Origin: Egibacteraceae bacterium
GTDB taxonomy: Bacteria > Actinomycetota > Nitriliruptoria > Euzebyales > Egibacteraceae
Assembly (NCBI GenBank): GCA_030446775.1
Contig: JAUJMQ010000008.1
Span: forward strand, 1-53,780
DNA: 53,780 nt
Direction: 5' to 3'
The notes under the pieces are model-generated. The model was not told where the DNA came from. It did not search any database and saw only the letters and a list, made by a program, of their open reading frames with translations. The position numbers and the translations under genes are program-made. Shown piece after piece: positions 7,859 to 18,255 of the stretch. Numbering within the stretch: position 1 is the first letter of the stretch; each line of letters begins with the position of its first letter.

Positions 7859-10800
7859 GCCGCCGCCTCGTGTGGGGTGGGTCGCTGGACCATGTCGTCG
7901 GTGAGGAGCGCATCGGGGTCGATTCCCAGCGCAGCCCGGAGCTGGTCGCCGTGGAGATCGTCGACCGAGCTGGACTCCGGCAGGACCAGGTCGGCGATCC
8001 GCCGTTTGCCGGCCACGACCTCCTCGACGCGTTCGTCGACGGTGCCCGGGCACACGAGCCGGTGGGACACGACCGTCCTCGTCTGACCGATGCGCCAGGC
8101 CCGGTCCCGGGCCTGGTCCTCGACCGCCGGGTTCCACCAGCGGTCGTACAGGACCACATGGCTGGCCGCGGTGAGGTTCAGCCCGGTGCCACCGGCCTTG
8201 AGCGACAGCACCAGGGCGCCGGGGCCGTCGCCCTGCTGGAAGTCGCGCACGAGCCGGTCACGTGCGCCGCGGGCCAGCCCGCCGTGGTAGCAGGCGATGG
8301 GCACGCCGGTGCGCTCGGTGAGGTGCGCGCCGAGCTTCTCGCCCCACGCCGCGAAGTGGGTGAAGACCAGCACCCGCTCCCCCGCCTGGAACACGTTGTC
8401 CACGATCTCGTCGAGCCGGGCGAGCTTGCCCGACCGCCCGCCGAGTGGGCCCTCGCCGTCGGCGTACGCCGCCGGGTGGTTGCAGATCTGCTTGAGCGCG
8501 GTGAGGGCGAGCAGCACCGCTCCCTTCTTGGGCGGCCCGTCGTCGTCCGCCGTGGCGCCCACGAGGTCGTCGAGCACCGCCTGGTACAGCCCGACCTGCT
8601 CTGGCGTCATGGGGCAGTGGTCGAGCACGTCGATCCGGTCGGGCAGCTCGGCGGCGATCACGGGCTCCGCCTTGGTGCGGCGGAACACCAGCACCCCGTT
8701 GAGCGCCCGCAGCGCCTGCTCGGCACCGTTGCGGCCGCCGCCGCCACGCGACAGCTGGGCGACGAAGGCAGCGCGGTCTCCCACCAACCCGGGGTTGGTG
8801 AAGTCCAGGATCGCCCACAGGTCGCCGAGCCCGTTCTCGATCGGCGTGCCGGTGAGGGCGACGCGGGTGCGGGCGGCGAGGCGGCGCAGCTGCTGCGCCG
8901 TGTCGCTGGTGGGGTTCTTGATGGCCTGCGCCTCGTCGAGCACGAGCGTGCCCCACCCGATCTCGGACAGCGCTGCGATGTCGCGGACGGCCGTCCCGTA
9001 GGTGGTGATGATCACGTCGGCGTCGGACACCTCCTCGGCGATGTCGGACCGCTCGGCGCGGTTGGGACCATGGTGGACGACGACCCGGAGGCCGGGAACG
9101 AACCGGCGGGCCTCCGCCGCCCAGTTGCCCACGACGGCCGGTGGCGCCACGACCAGGGCAGGTCCCCGACCGGTGGTGGCACGCAGGTGGGCGAGCATGG
9201 TCGGGGTCTTGCCCAGCCCCATGTCCAGGGCCAGGCAGCCACCGAGCCCGGCGTCGTCGAGGAAGCCCAGCCAGGCGAGGGCGTCCGCCTGGTAGGCGCG
9301 CAGCTCCCCGTCGAACCCCGAAGGCCGGGTGGAGCGACGCTCCGAGACCTGACCGGCGCTGCGGATGAGATCGGCGGCCCAGCCCTGTCCGGCGACCGTG
9401 TTGCCGCCGGCCAGCGGTGACCCCTCCAACCCGAGCGCATGGCGGAGCATGTCTGCCCCGGTCAGGCGCGTGCGGTCGGCACGCTCGGCGAGCGCGGCCG
9501 CGGCGGCCTCGAGGTCGGCGTGGTCGAGCTCGACCCAGCGCCCGTGGGTCTTGACGAGCGGCCGGGCCTGAGCCGCGAGGCGTGCGATGTCGTCGGCGCC
9601 GAGCTCGAGGTCGTCGAACATCGCCGACCAGCGCACGGTCGTCAGCTGCTGGGCACCGACGACCGACGGCTGGGCGTCCGTCGCCGTGAGGCGCAGCACG
9701 GGAGACGGTCTGGTGCGCGACAGCGGCGGCACCCGCACCTCGAACCCGGCCGTCATCAGGACGGGTCCGGTCGAGCTCATGAGCTCCCAGGCCTCGTCGG
9801 AGCTCAGGACGACCTCCCCGCGGCGCTTGCTCCTGCCGCGGCGCAGCGACGGGTAGAGCGCTTCGAGCCGGTCGAGCTCGCGCTTGATCGCCTGGCGGCG
9901 GGAGTTCGACGCGTTCGCGAGGGCCGCGTCCACCCCCTGGGCCTGTCCGGCGCCCGTGAGCGTCAGCGTGCGCAGGTGCCAGACGTTCCCGTCGTCGGGC
10001 GGGTCGAGCTGCACGGCGAGTCGTGGTGTCGACGTGCCGGTGACCGGCTTCGCCCAGCTCTGCAGCGCCCGGCTCAGCTCCGCACCGCGGTTGCTCGGCG
10101 CCTCGAAGGCCGTGCCGTCGAGGCGCGCGAGGACCGCCTCGGCGACCTCCTGCTCGGATCGGGGGTCGGGTGGCGGCGCGGGAACCTCGATGCGGGCGGC
10201 GGCGTCACGACAGATGGCGTCGAGAAAGTCCCCGACGACCCCCTCGATGAACACGCGCGGGTCGGATGCAGCCTGCAGTGCGGCGATGGAGCCAGGCAGC
10301 GACACCGCGAGGTCGGCGAGCTCGCCCGGGTCGATCAGCGCCGGCATCCAGCGGACGGTGAACGACGAGCGGCCGCCCTGGCCCTGCCGACCGTCGCCGT
10401 CGTGCGGGACCTTCTCGAGCTGGGGAACCATGCGACCCTGCGCGGCGAGCCGGACCGCCAGGGCGGCGACGCGCCCCAGCCAGGTGACGCTCGCGCCCAG
10501 CGCCTCGCCGTCGCCCGGGGCCGAACCCAGCGCGACCAGCCAGCCGAGGATGGACCGGATCGGGGCCCAGACCGCCTCGGCGGCGTCGCCGTCCGGCAAG
10601 GGGTCGCGGGCGTGCGCCTGGCCGGCGTCGCCCGGGGCGCCCGCCTCGAGCGGGCGTGCGGAGCAGCTCGTCGACCGGCTCGGCGGCGGCGCCGGCGCCG
10701 GCCGCCCAGGCGACGACGCGGCCACGGGTCCACGACAGCTGAAGCTGCGAGACGCCCGCCACGGGCTCGTCGAGGACCTGGTCGGCCTGGCGCAGCCCGG

Positions 10801-11042
10801 TCAGCGCCGCGAGCGACGCGTCGATCAGCCGCCGGTCGTCCTCGAAGTCGGCGAGCACGAGCTCGCGCTCGGGGCCCGTGACCTTGACGCGGACGCGCTC
10901 CAGGGCGGCGTCGGCCTCCACCAGCAGGCGCTGCAAGGCCCACACCCACTCGCGCTCGTTCGCGGCGAGCACCTCCATGTCGGCCTCGGACGCGTATCCG
11001 TCCAGGTGCGCGCGCGAGGTGCCGGAAGTCGTCGGCCGTCAT
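7855..11042 (-). CDS. SNF2-family DEAD/DEAH helicase, two frameshifts
   Basis: About 1060 residues in total. The C-terminal 700 form a complete SNF2 ATPase: Walker A DMGLGKT, box II DEAQ in LVLDEAQAIKNP, motif III TGTPIEN, then helicase C with VLVFTHFAAWGEK, GGTGLNL and DQARDRAWRIGQ. The N-terminal third is the helicase-associated region typical of large actinobacterial SNF2 proteins. It is spread over three frames: MTADDFRHLARA from 11042, then about 10978-10660 (MEVLAANEREW...), then the long frame from about 10650. Each junction is explained by about one missing base. It would use ATP to remodel DNA-protein complexes; partner unknown. No helicase-defence companion (nuclease, methylase) is nearby. 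Confidence 0.85.
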
Positions 11043-11407
11043 CGCGCCGTGTTGGGTGACGGTGGTGATCAGGTTTCCTCTCTCGGCGTGGACGTGCGGG
11101 CCCGCGGCAACGGGTCCGCCGCCGGGCGCCCGTGCTGCCGGCTGCCGCGCCGCTCCCCGACGACTCGGCGGACGCGTGCTCCTGGCTCGGCGGGCTGCTG
11201 CGCCCGCCGGCGTGGCGACCGGACCACCTGAGTCGACGGTCGCCGAGGAGACGACGGAAGTCTACCGGCCCCGCAGTCTCCGTCGGTGCAACGCCGCCGG
11301 GCGCGCCGAGATTCCCTCGCCCGCCTGTGGCGTGTCATGAGACCGCCGGCTGGGCTGTGCCCTCACCGCTGAGCGCCGGACGGCAGTCTGATGCGTATCC
11401 TGCTGCG
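11043..11407. other. Divergent intergenic region, no gene recognised
   Basis: 365 bp between the outward-reading helicase and the cNMP-domain gene. Open frames exist on both strands, but all give Arg/Pro-rich translations without family features. It presumably holds both promoters; I cannot pick out convincing -10/-35 boxes. Confidence 0.4.
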
Positions 11408-12406
11408 ATGCGGGTCGAATCCTCGGTGACGTCGCTGTCGTGGATCCCGTCGGCCGCGGTCGAGGGCTGACCAAGCTTCCCTTCGAGCTCGGCGTGGGTC
11501 ACTACGACGATCCGCCGCCCGACACCATCGACGGTCTCGCCGGCCTCGAGCAGCTCCACGCCGCGGGAGCGTTCCGGTTCGCCAACCACCTGCGGGCGTG
11601 GGTGGAGGTCACCGACGGCCGCATCGTCGACCACGGCCATGCCGGGCGCGGGTACATCAGCTCGACGCTGCTGGCGGTCGGCCCGCTGCACCTGAGGTTC
11701 CAGCCCACCGCGTTCCCGGAGCTGCGCACGGTTCCCGAGGTCTCCGACACGGCGGTCCGCTTCGTGCAGACCACCGGCGGCAGACCGGGCGTGCCGGCCC
11801 GCGACTGGTCCGCGGCAGGCCGGGCGTGCAGCTGTCGGGACCCATCGTGTGGACGACGCTGGCGCTGACGATCGCCGCGGACGGCACGACCCACCACGAG
11901 GTCGTCGGTGCGAGTGGTTTCCGCGCCACTGGATCTACGACGACAGCGGGCGGCTCACCGCCAAGTCGGGGATCACGGAGTTCAAGGAGTGGTACCGCAC
12001 CGCCTTCGGCACGCACAGCCCCTGGGGCGCCGAGGACTCGCCGGCGTTCACGACGACGGCCGAGACCGCGCTCGAGCGCCAGCTGTCGGCCACGATCATG
12101 CGCAACCGGGCCAAGCCCAAGATCAGCAAGCTCCGCCAGGGCACCGTGCTCGTCGAGCAGGGTGACCCCGGCCAGGAGCTGTTCCTGCTCCTCGACGGTG
12201 TCCTGGAGGTCGTGGTCGACGCAAGCCCGGTGGCCCAGGTGGGGCCCGGCGCCATCGTCGGTGAGCGCGCGATCCTGGAAGGCGGACGTCGCACCGCGAC
12301 CCTTCGGGCCGTCACCGATGTCGGGGTCGCGGTGGCCCGCTCCGACCAGATCGACGTCGCGGCGCTGGCCGAGCTGGCCGCCGGACACCGTCGCGAGGAA
12401 CGCTGA
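11408..12406 (+). CDS. Cyclic-nucleotide-binding-domain protein, about three frameshifts
   Basis: About 333 residues once frames are joined. The start MRVESSVTSLSWIPSAAVEG breaks near 11465 and continues TKLPFELGVGHYDDPPPD. A second break lies near 11815 (before VQLSGPIVWTTLALTI) and a third near 11915 (before HWIYDDSGRLTAKSG). The C-terminus is a cNMP-binding beta-roll: GTVLVEQGDPGQELFLLLDG, then GAIVGERAILEGGRRTATLRA, matching the GE(R)A...R(T)A phosphate-binding cassette. There is no DNA-binding domain after the roll, so it is not a CRP-type regulator. The N-terminal part is a conserved actinobacterial domain of unknown role. The breaks look like sequence errors because every segment keeps coding character. 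Confidence 0.75.
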
Positions 12407-12462
12407 CCTCGCCCGGCTGGGCCCGCCGCGGCCGGTCGCTTCCCCGGCGGTCGGTTCGGTGC

Positions 12463-12487
12463 GATCCGTTCCTCCCAGGCACGGATC
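12463..12487. terminator. Stem-loop between convergent genes
   Basis: GATCCGT (12463-12469) pairs with ACGGATC (12481-12487) around an 11-nt loop. It sits between the convergent cNMP-domain gene and arsM, so it could serve both directions. No T-tract. Confidence 0.4.
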
Positions 12488-12496
12488 ACAACGAGG

Positions 12497-13284
12497 TCAG
12501 GCCGGCTTGGTCGCGCGGATGATGGCCGCGTGCAGGCCATCGGCCACCGGATGGGTGAAGGTGACGGAGATGTCGGTGAGGCCCGCGGCGGTGAGGCCGT
12601 CGCGGTACTCGCCGACCGACAGGCAGCCGGCGATGCAGCCGACGTAGCTGCCCCGCTCGGCGCGCTCGCTCGGCGAGAGGCGGTCCTCGGCGACCACGTC
12701 GCTCACGCCGATGCGTCCGCCGGCGCGAAGGACCCGGTGCATCTCGGCCAGCACGGCAGGCTTGTCGACCGACAGGTTGATCACACAGTTGGAGATGACG
12801 ACGTCGACGCTGCTGTCGGGCAGCGGGACGGCCTCGATGTGGCCCTTGAGGAACTCCGCGTTGGCCGCGCCCGCTTCGGCCGCGTTGCGGCGGGCCAGGT
12901 CCAGCATCTCGTCGGTCATGTCCAGCCCGTAGGCCTTGCCGGTCGGACCGACCCGGCGGGCGGACAGCAGCACGTCGATGCCGCCGCCCAGGCCGAGGTC
13001 GAGCACGGTCTCGCCTTCGCCGAGCTCGGCCACCGCCGTCGGGTTGCCGCAGCCGAGGCTGGCGAGCCGGGCGGCGCCGGGCAGCGCGGCCTCGTCGTCG
13101 CCGGAGTACAGCGCCGCGCCGAAACCGTCGCCGGCCTCGGGGCCGCCGCAGCTGCGCTGCGCGCGCCACAGCAGCCGGCGAGCGGGTCGGCGGCGGTGGC
13201 CGCCGCGGCGTAGCGCGCGCGGACCTGTTCGCGCAGCGACTCGGTGTCGCTGGTGGGCGCGGTGCCGGTGGTCGGGGTGGTCAT
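12497..13284 (-). CDS. arsM: Arsenite S-adenosylmethionine methyltransferase ArsM, one frameshift
   Basis: About 262 residues. Methylates As(III) using SAM, for arsenic detoxification or volatilisation. The N-terminus MTTPTTGTAP...YAAAA with a Cys pair AGCCG reads in one frame; near 13165 it shifts to GGPEAGDGFGAALYSGDDEA, then ASLGCGNPTAV, VLDLGLGGGIDVLLSARRVG (SAM-binding motif I) and AYGLDMTDEML. The arsenic-binding cysteines expected in the family are visible in ISNCVINLS and YVGCIAGC. The start overlaps the arsR stop by 4 nt (ATGA). One base is missing around 13165, probably a sequencing error because all catalytic parts persist. Confidence 0.92.
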
Positions 13285-13679
13285 GCCGGTGCTCCCTGCA
13301 GGTCGGCCACGCGCGCGAGGCGGCGCATGGCGTCGTCGTTCAGCGAGTAGTACGCCCAGGTCCCGCGCTGCTCGCGGTGCAGCAGGCCGGCGTCGCGCAG
13401 CTTGCGCAGGTGATGGCTGACCGTCGGCTGGGCGATGCCCAGCGGCGCGGTCAACTCGCGCACGCACACCGCCTCTGCCGCGGCGGCGAGGAGGTTGACG
13501 ATGCGGACGCGGTGCGGGTCGGCGAGCGCCTTGAACAGCGCCGCGATGACGCCCGCCTCCTCGTGCGTCAGCGTCGGTGCGTCCAGCGGCATGCAGCACG
13601 CCGCCGGGGCGAAAGCCTCGTCACGCGCCGGTGAAAGCTGGTCCGACGGCGGGCCGGCACGGTCAGTGCTCGCACGCAT
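13281..13679 (-). CDS. arsR: ArsR-family arsenic-responsive repressor
   Basis: 132 residues. Winged-helix ArsR/SmtB repressor: LFKALADPHRVRIVNLL, recognition helix AQPTVSHHLRKLRDAGL, wing REQRGTWAYYSL. An N-terminal Cys pair (AACCMPL) and a further Cys in EAVCVREL match the arrangement of the corynebacterial ArsR type, in which two adjacent N-terminal cysteines and one near the DNA-binding domain bind As(III). This differs from the E. coli CxC site in the recognition helix. First gene of arsRM, divergent from the arsenate reductase; two operator-like palindromes lie just upstream. Confidence 0.93.
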   Translation of the reverse strand: MRASTDRAGPPSDQLSPARDEAFAPAACCMPLDAPTLTHEEAGVIAALFKALADPHRVRIVNLLAAAAEAVCVRELTAPLGIAQPTVSHHLRKLRDAGLLHREQRGTWAYYSLNDDAMRRLARVADLQGAPA

Positions 13680-13695
13680 CGGGCGGCGGCTCCTT

Positions 13696-13713
13696 CATCG
13701 ATATCGGTCGATG
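13696..13713. promoter_or_regulatory. ArsR operator-like palindrome, copy 1
   Basis: CATCGA-N6-TCGATG, a perfect 6+6 inverted repeat 17 bp before the arsR start in the divergent ars intergenic region. Size and symmetry fit an ArsR/SmtB dimer site and the sequence resembles other actinobacterial ArsR-type operators. Likely the autorepression site. Confidence 0.65.
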
Positions 13714-13729
13714 CGAAGTGTGCCGCCAG

Positions 13730-13747
13730 CATCGACATCTGTCAATG
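13730..13747. promoter_or_regulatory. ArsR operator-like palindrome, copy 2
   Basis: CATCGA-N6-TCAATG, one mismatch from perfect symmetry, spaced 34 bp from copy 1, so about three helical turns apart on nearly the same face. Could control the rightward arsenate reductase or act cooperatively with copy 1. Confidence 0.6.
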
Positions 13748-13874
13748 CAGGTCGGAATCGGATCCGGCCGCCGGCGTCCGCCACGCGCCGTTCATCTGTC
13801 GGTGACCACCCGGCCATCGGCGGTCGTGACGATGGGCGCAGTCGTGGGGTGCCCCGGGATCATGGGAGGATGGG

Positions 13875-14530
13875 ATGAGCGGGATGAGCGGCGCGGACTG
13901 GTCCGGCAGCGACCTGCGGGCTCGCATGGAAGGGTGTCGCTTGCCCTGGCGCGTGAGTTCGCCGGCGTCTTCTCCCCCGAGACGGTGGCCCGCGTCGTCT
14001 CGAGACCGCCCGTCACCACAGCGTCGCGCGGGTGCAGCGGTTCCTGCCGGTGTTCGTGCACCGCTTCGCGCGTGAGCGGCTGCGCGCGTTCGGTCAACTG
14101 GAAGGCTCCATCGTGAAAAAAGTCCCTGAGGTCCTGTTCGTCTGCGTCCACAACGCCGGGCGGAGTCAGATGGCAGCCGCGCTGCTCAACCACCACGCGC
14201 AGGGAACGGTGCGCGTCCGCTCGGCCGGGTCGACGCCAGCCGAGGAGATCCATCGCAACGTCGCCGACGCGATGGCCGAGATCGGCCTGGACATCTCCCA
14301 GGAGTTCCCCAAGCCGTGGACCGACGAGATCGTCGAGGCGGCTGACGTGGTGATCACCATGGGGTGCGGAGACGCCTGTCCGGTCTATCCCGGCAAGCGC
14401 TACCTGGACTGGGAGCTGACAGACCCGGCGGGCAGGCCACTGGAGGAGGTGCGGGTCATCCGCGACGAGATCGACCGCCGAGTCCAGGCGCTGCTGGGCG
14501 ACCTCGTCCCGCGCCGGGATCAGCGTCCTG
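13875..14530 (+). CDS. arsC: Arsenate reductase (low-MW-phosphatase type) with N-terminal three-helix domain, frameshifted
   Basis: Reduces arsenate to arsenite. The catalytic domain starts KKVPEVLFVCVHNAGRSQ with the CX5R-type P-loop (CVHNAGRS) and contains the acid segment MGCGDACPVYPGKRYLDWEL and DEIDRRVQALL. Upstream is a short helical domain (LALAREFAGVFSPETVARVV... ETARHHSVARVQRFLPVFVHRFARERL), found fused to such reductases in Actinobacteria. The domain is split near 14010 (one base missing). The ATG at 13875 with GGGAGG 5 nt upstream needs another shift near 13930; otherwise translation starts at GTG 13934. The 3' end is uncertain: the frame stays open past 14530, and a shift near 14515 would give a normal end (GISVL-stop). 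Confidence 0.82.
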
Positions 14531-14834
14531 ACGCCGGGCGCCTCGGTCGTAGCTGTACCACCCCGGCCGCGCTGCCCCGCACGGGCACCGAAGTAGCCGC
14601 GGCGTCGGTGCACCGGCACCGACGTGGGAGACGCGAAGCCGCGAGACCCTCGCTGGGCGTCGCCGTCGTCGGTGGCCATCCCGTCCCCCGGCTCGCTGGC
14701 GCCCGCACAGCTCGTCCTTCTCGCGCCGAGCGCCGCTCGCCGACCGGCTCCCACGCTGTTGCGGCGCACCGGCCCCCGGGTGCCCGACGTACGGACGGTG
14801 AGGCTCGCGGCAACGGCGACGCCCTGTGCGGCGG
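14531..14834. other. Gap between arsC and MFS gene, no gene recognised
   Basis: About 300 bp between the inferred ends of two convergent, frameshifted genes. Open frames on both strands give basic low-complexity translations. I see no RNA gene or clear terminator. Confidence 0.3.
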
Positions 14835-16096
14835 TCAGGAGCCGGCGGGGGCGCTCGGCCGCGGACACCGCCTGGGCGATGGCCGTCTCGGTCGCCGCTC
14901 TGGCGAGCAGCACGGCGGCGAGCAGGTTGACGGCGAAGCCGGCGACGAATGCGGCGCGGACGCCGAACGCGGTGGCGATGACGCCGCCGCTGAGCGCGCC
15001 GAGCGGGACGGCGCCGTAGCCGAACAGGCGGTAGGCGCCGACCACCCGGCCCATGAGGCGGTCGGGCACGATCATCTGCCGCAGAGACCGCCCGACGACG
15101 TTGAAGACGCCGGTCGCCAGCACGATCGCCGCCCACACGGCGGCGAGCAGCCATGTCGAGGGGCGGCGGCGACCGCGAGGAACAGCACGGCCGCCACGGT
15201 CAGCGTCGCGCCCATGGTGCGCCCCCTGCCCAGCCTGCGGGCGACGCGCTCGGCGACGAGCGAGCCGACGAGTCCCCCAGGCCCCCGCGGCGATGACCCA
15301 GCCGTAGGCGATCGGACCCGCGCCGAGGGTGTCGGTGACCAGCAGCACCAGCAGCGCCGACCCTGCCGTCCAGCCGGCGTTCGTCAGCGCCAGGCAGATC
15401 GCGAAGGTGCGCAGCATCCGATGGCGCCACAACCAGCGCAGGCCGTCCACGACGTCGTCGAGGAGGCGGGTGGAGCTCGCGCTGCGTGCGCCGGCCGCGG
15501 GCGCGTGGACCTGGGTCAGCCCGGCCGCCCCGACGCCGAAGCTGACCGCGTCGACGGCGAACGGCAGTGCGGCCGCTGCCGCGAACAGAAACGAGCCGAC
15601 GGGGCCGCCGAGGAACTCGTTGGCGACGAGCTCGGCCGCGCTCCACCGGCCGTTGGCGGCGTCGAGGCGCCCACGAGGAGCGACGAGCGGGATGAGCGAC
15701 TGGTACGCGCTGTCGGCGAGCACCTCACCGAAGCCGACGAGCAGCGCGACGGCGTACAGCAGCACCAGCGACGCGTGACCGGTCGCCACCGCCAGCGCGA
15801 AGGCGGCGACGCCGGCGGCGCGCACGAGGTTGACCGCGATGACCAGGCGCCGGCGGTCGCTCCGGTCGACGATCGCGCCGCCGACCGGTCCGAACACCAG
15901 CCACGGCAGGAAGGAGGCGGCGGTGACGCCGGCGACGGCCGTCGGGCTCGTCGTGAGCGCCGCGGCGAGCAGCGGCAGCGCCGTGATCCGGATGCCGTCT
16001 CCGAGGTTGGACGAGGCCGCCGCCGTCCACAGCGCCCAGTCCCTGCCGAGCCCGCCGGCAGGGTGCGGCCTGCCCAGCCGAGCGCTCGCTGCTCAT
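14835..16096 (-). CDS. Major facilitator superfamily exporter, several frameshifts
   Basis: About 420 residues when joined, a normal 12-helix MFS length. Start ATG overlaps the upstream permease stop (ATGA). Readable segments: DWALWTAAASSNLGDGIRIT and VFGPVGGAIVDRSDRRRLVI (loop 2-3 motif A-like), then LVRAAGVAAFALAVA, SAYQSLIPLVAP, a frame change near 15285 to GLVGSLVAERVARRLGRGRT, and another near 15165 to WLLAAVWAAIVLATGVFNVV. The last helix ends ETAIAQAVSAAER, after which a one-base shift reaches a stop at 14835; the written frame otherwise runs on antisense to arsC. Resembles the MFS_3/EntS-like exporters. Its position beside the ars genes does not prove a role in arsenic export. Confidence 0.7.
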
Positions 16097-17401
16097 CGGC
16101 GCACCGTAGCCGCGGAGGCGGCGCGCCGGCCTACGCCGCGGGCGTCGGGTCGAGCGCGTCGCCTTGGTGGCGCCGCCCACAGGACCACACCGGCGCCCAG
16201 GACCGCTGCCCGCCAGCACCGACGTCGCCGGCAGGCTGAAGGCGAGCAGCGTGCGCCTGCGAGCCCGGCCGCCGAGAACGCCCTGGGCCACCGGCGCTGC
16301 GGCGCAGGAAGCGTCCAGGCGGCGGCGTTCGTGACGGCGTAGTACACGAGGACCGCGAACGAGCTGAAGCCGATGGCGTTTCGCACGTCGATGCTGACCA
16401 CCGCGGCGCACACGATCGCGGCGACGGTGACCTCGGCGCGGCGAGGCACCTGGCGGCAGGGGAGTGGACCGCGGCCAGGTAACGGGAGCATCTCACCGTT
16501 GCGCGCCATCGCGAAGGCGGTGCGGCTGACCCCGACGGTCAGCGACAGCACCCCGAGCAGGGGCGACCGCCGCGCCGACGCGCACCACCGGCAGCAGGGC
16601 ACTCAGGCGGCCGCTGCCGACCCGCAGCCAGCGGTGCCAGCGCGGCGGCCAGCGCCGACAGGCCCACTGCGAGCAGGGCGGCGGCGGCCACACCGGCGGC
16701 GTAGACCGCCAGCGTGATCCCCAGGGCGGCGGGATCGCCCGTGGGATCGTGCGCTGCGGGTCGACGACCTCCTCGCCCAGCGTCGCGATGCGCGCGTAGC
16801 GGCGAAGGCGAAGAACAGCAGGCCCGCTGCCTGCAGCACCCCGATCCACCCCGCCTCAGGAGCGGCTGCAGGTTGCCCGGATCGGGTCGCCCCGACAGCG
16901 CGGCGACGACGACGGCGGCCAGCGCCGCCAGGACCACGATGACGATGCCGCGGGTGACGGCGGCGGTCTTGCGGACACCCGAGGAGTTCACGACGGTGAC
17001 CGCGACGACCGCGGCCGCGGCGAGCGGCTGCGCCAGCCGCGGCGCGGCGTAGGACCCGAAGGTCAACGCCCATGGCCGCGCAGCTCGCGAGCTTGCCGAC
17101 GACGAACCCCCATCCGGCGAGGTAGCCCCAGAACGGTCGAGCCGCTTGCGTCCGTAGACGTAGGTCCCGCCGGACTCCGGGTACACGGCGGCAAGCTGCG
17201 CCGACGACGACGCGTTGCAGTACGCCACCGCTGCGGCCAGCGCCAGCCCCACCAGCAGACCGGCTCCGGCGACCTGCGCGGCGGGACCGAGGGCGGCGAA
17301 CACACCCGCGCCGAGCATCGACCCCAGCCCGATCACGACGGCGTCGGCGGTCCCCAGCCGGCGGGCCAGCTTCCGCGTCCAGGGTCGACCGGCCCGGTCA
17401 T
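16093..17401 (-). CDS. APC-family amino acid permease, multiple frameshifts
   Basis: About 436 residues if joined. The first helix carries the APC signature: RRLGTADAVVIGLGSMLGAGVFAALGP, reached from ATG 17401 (MTGPVDP...) by a one-base shift. It continues LALAAAVAYCNASSSAQLAA, YPESGGTYVYGRKRL, then AVTVVNSSGVRKTAAVTRGIVIVV. Later parts appear in other frames, ending with LTVGVSRTAFAMARNGEMLP and VSIDVRNAIGFSSFAVLVYYAVTNAAAW. At least four breaks occur. The final stop overlaps the MFS start, suggesting an operon. Predicted inner-membrane amino acid transporter; could be a true pseudogene, since damage is denser here than elsewhere. Confidence 0.65.
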
Positions 17402-17544
17402 CTCCACGTCAATCTTCGATCGCAGCGCCTGCGGGACGCTGGCCTCACGGGCCAAGACTGCCCCCAGGGCTTGGTCCGGTGCACGGGACGCCTTTGCCCG
17501 CCGAGGTTGTCGGCGGACCGCGGGTGTCGTGACGTTCAGCCGCC

Positions 17545-17810
17545 CCTGCGTGTCACGCACCAGTGGCGCCGCGACCGAGGACTGCGCCGCCGCGGCTCCA
17601 CAGCGCCGAAGCGGCCCGTACCAGCGCGGCCCGAGCGCGGCGACGGCGGCGCCGCGTGCCACCGCCGCGTATGCGAGCGGACGGCGGCGGCCCCGGTCGG
17701 CGTGGCAGCAGACGTCGCGACGACGGCTACGGCGACCGGAGCACGCCGACGGCTCGCCGCCGGTGGGCGGGCGGATCAGGGCGACGGGCTCGATGCTCCG
17801 GCGTCGAGAA
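17545..17810. repeat. Diverged tandem duplication, unit 1
   Basis: Blocks shared with unit 2 in the same order: TCACGCACCAG (17553), CGCGTGCCACCG...CGCGTATGCGAGC (17654) and GATGCTCCGGCGTCGAG (17792). Corresponding blocks are offset by 454, 451 and 446 bp. On the minus strand both units encode an LDAGAS...LAYA...CGAA...TQG pattern. Confidence 0.6.
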
Positions 17811-17999
17811 AGCGGCTCAGGGCGCGCAAGGATTCAGACCACCACAACGTCCCCGCGACCCAGGGGACGCCAGGCCCAGCCACGCGGGCAATACGACGAC
17901 CAGCCGGGGGCGCGGGGTTGAGCGTCGTGTCGGCCGACCGACCAGCCGGCGAGCCACCTGCGCCGTCAGCGCGACGCGCGGGGACGCCAACTCAGCAGC

Positions 18000-18255
18000 C
18001 CCTGCGTCACGCACCAGGCCGCCCCCACGACCGAGGACGGGAGCGCAGCTCCACAGCGTCCCACCGCCCGCGACAGCGCGCGGTTCCCACCGGCGACACC
18101 GGGCCGCGTGCCACCGACCGCGTATGCGAGCAGGGTCGCGGCGGCGCCCGGAGGCGTGGCCGTGGCGTTTTTCGACGATGGTCTGCAGATAGAACCACGC
18201 CTTGGGGGCGCCGAGGACGGCGACGGATCGGCGAGCAGATGCTCCGGCGTCGAGC
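18000..18255. repeat. Diverged tandem duplication, unit 2
   Basis: Matches unit 1 at TCACGCACCAG (18007), CGCGTGCCACCG (18105) and GATGCTCCGGCGTCGAG (18238). This unit keeps the better coding character on the minus strand (TLYRRSYLLDAG..., LAYAVGGTRPG). Confidence 0.6.

Noticed and set aside
7855-11042. Anti-phage defence system around the SNF2 helicase
   Set aside because: Some defence systems (for example DISARM) use SNF2 helicases, but no methylase, nuclease or PLD gene is adjacent, and the small partner gene has no known defence domain.
14032-16239. A 735-residue rightward open frame continuing from arsenate reductase
   Set aside because: After about residue 165 it is antisense shadow of the MFS gene, low-complexity and without family features; long open frames on both strands are expected at this GC content.
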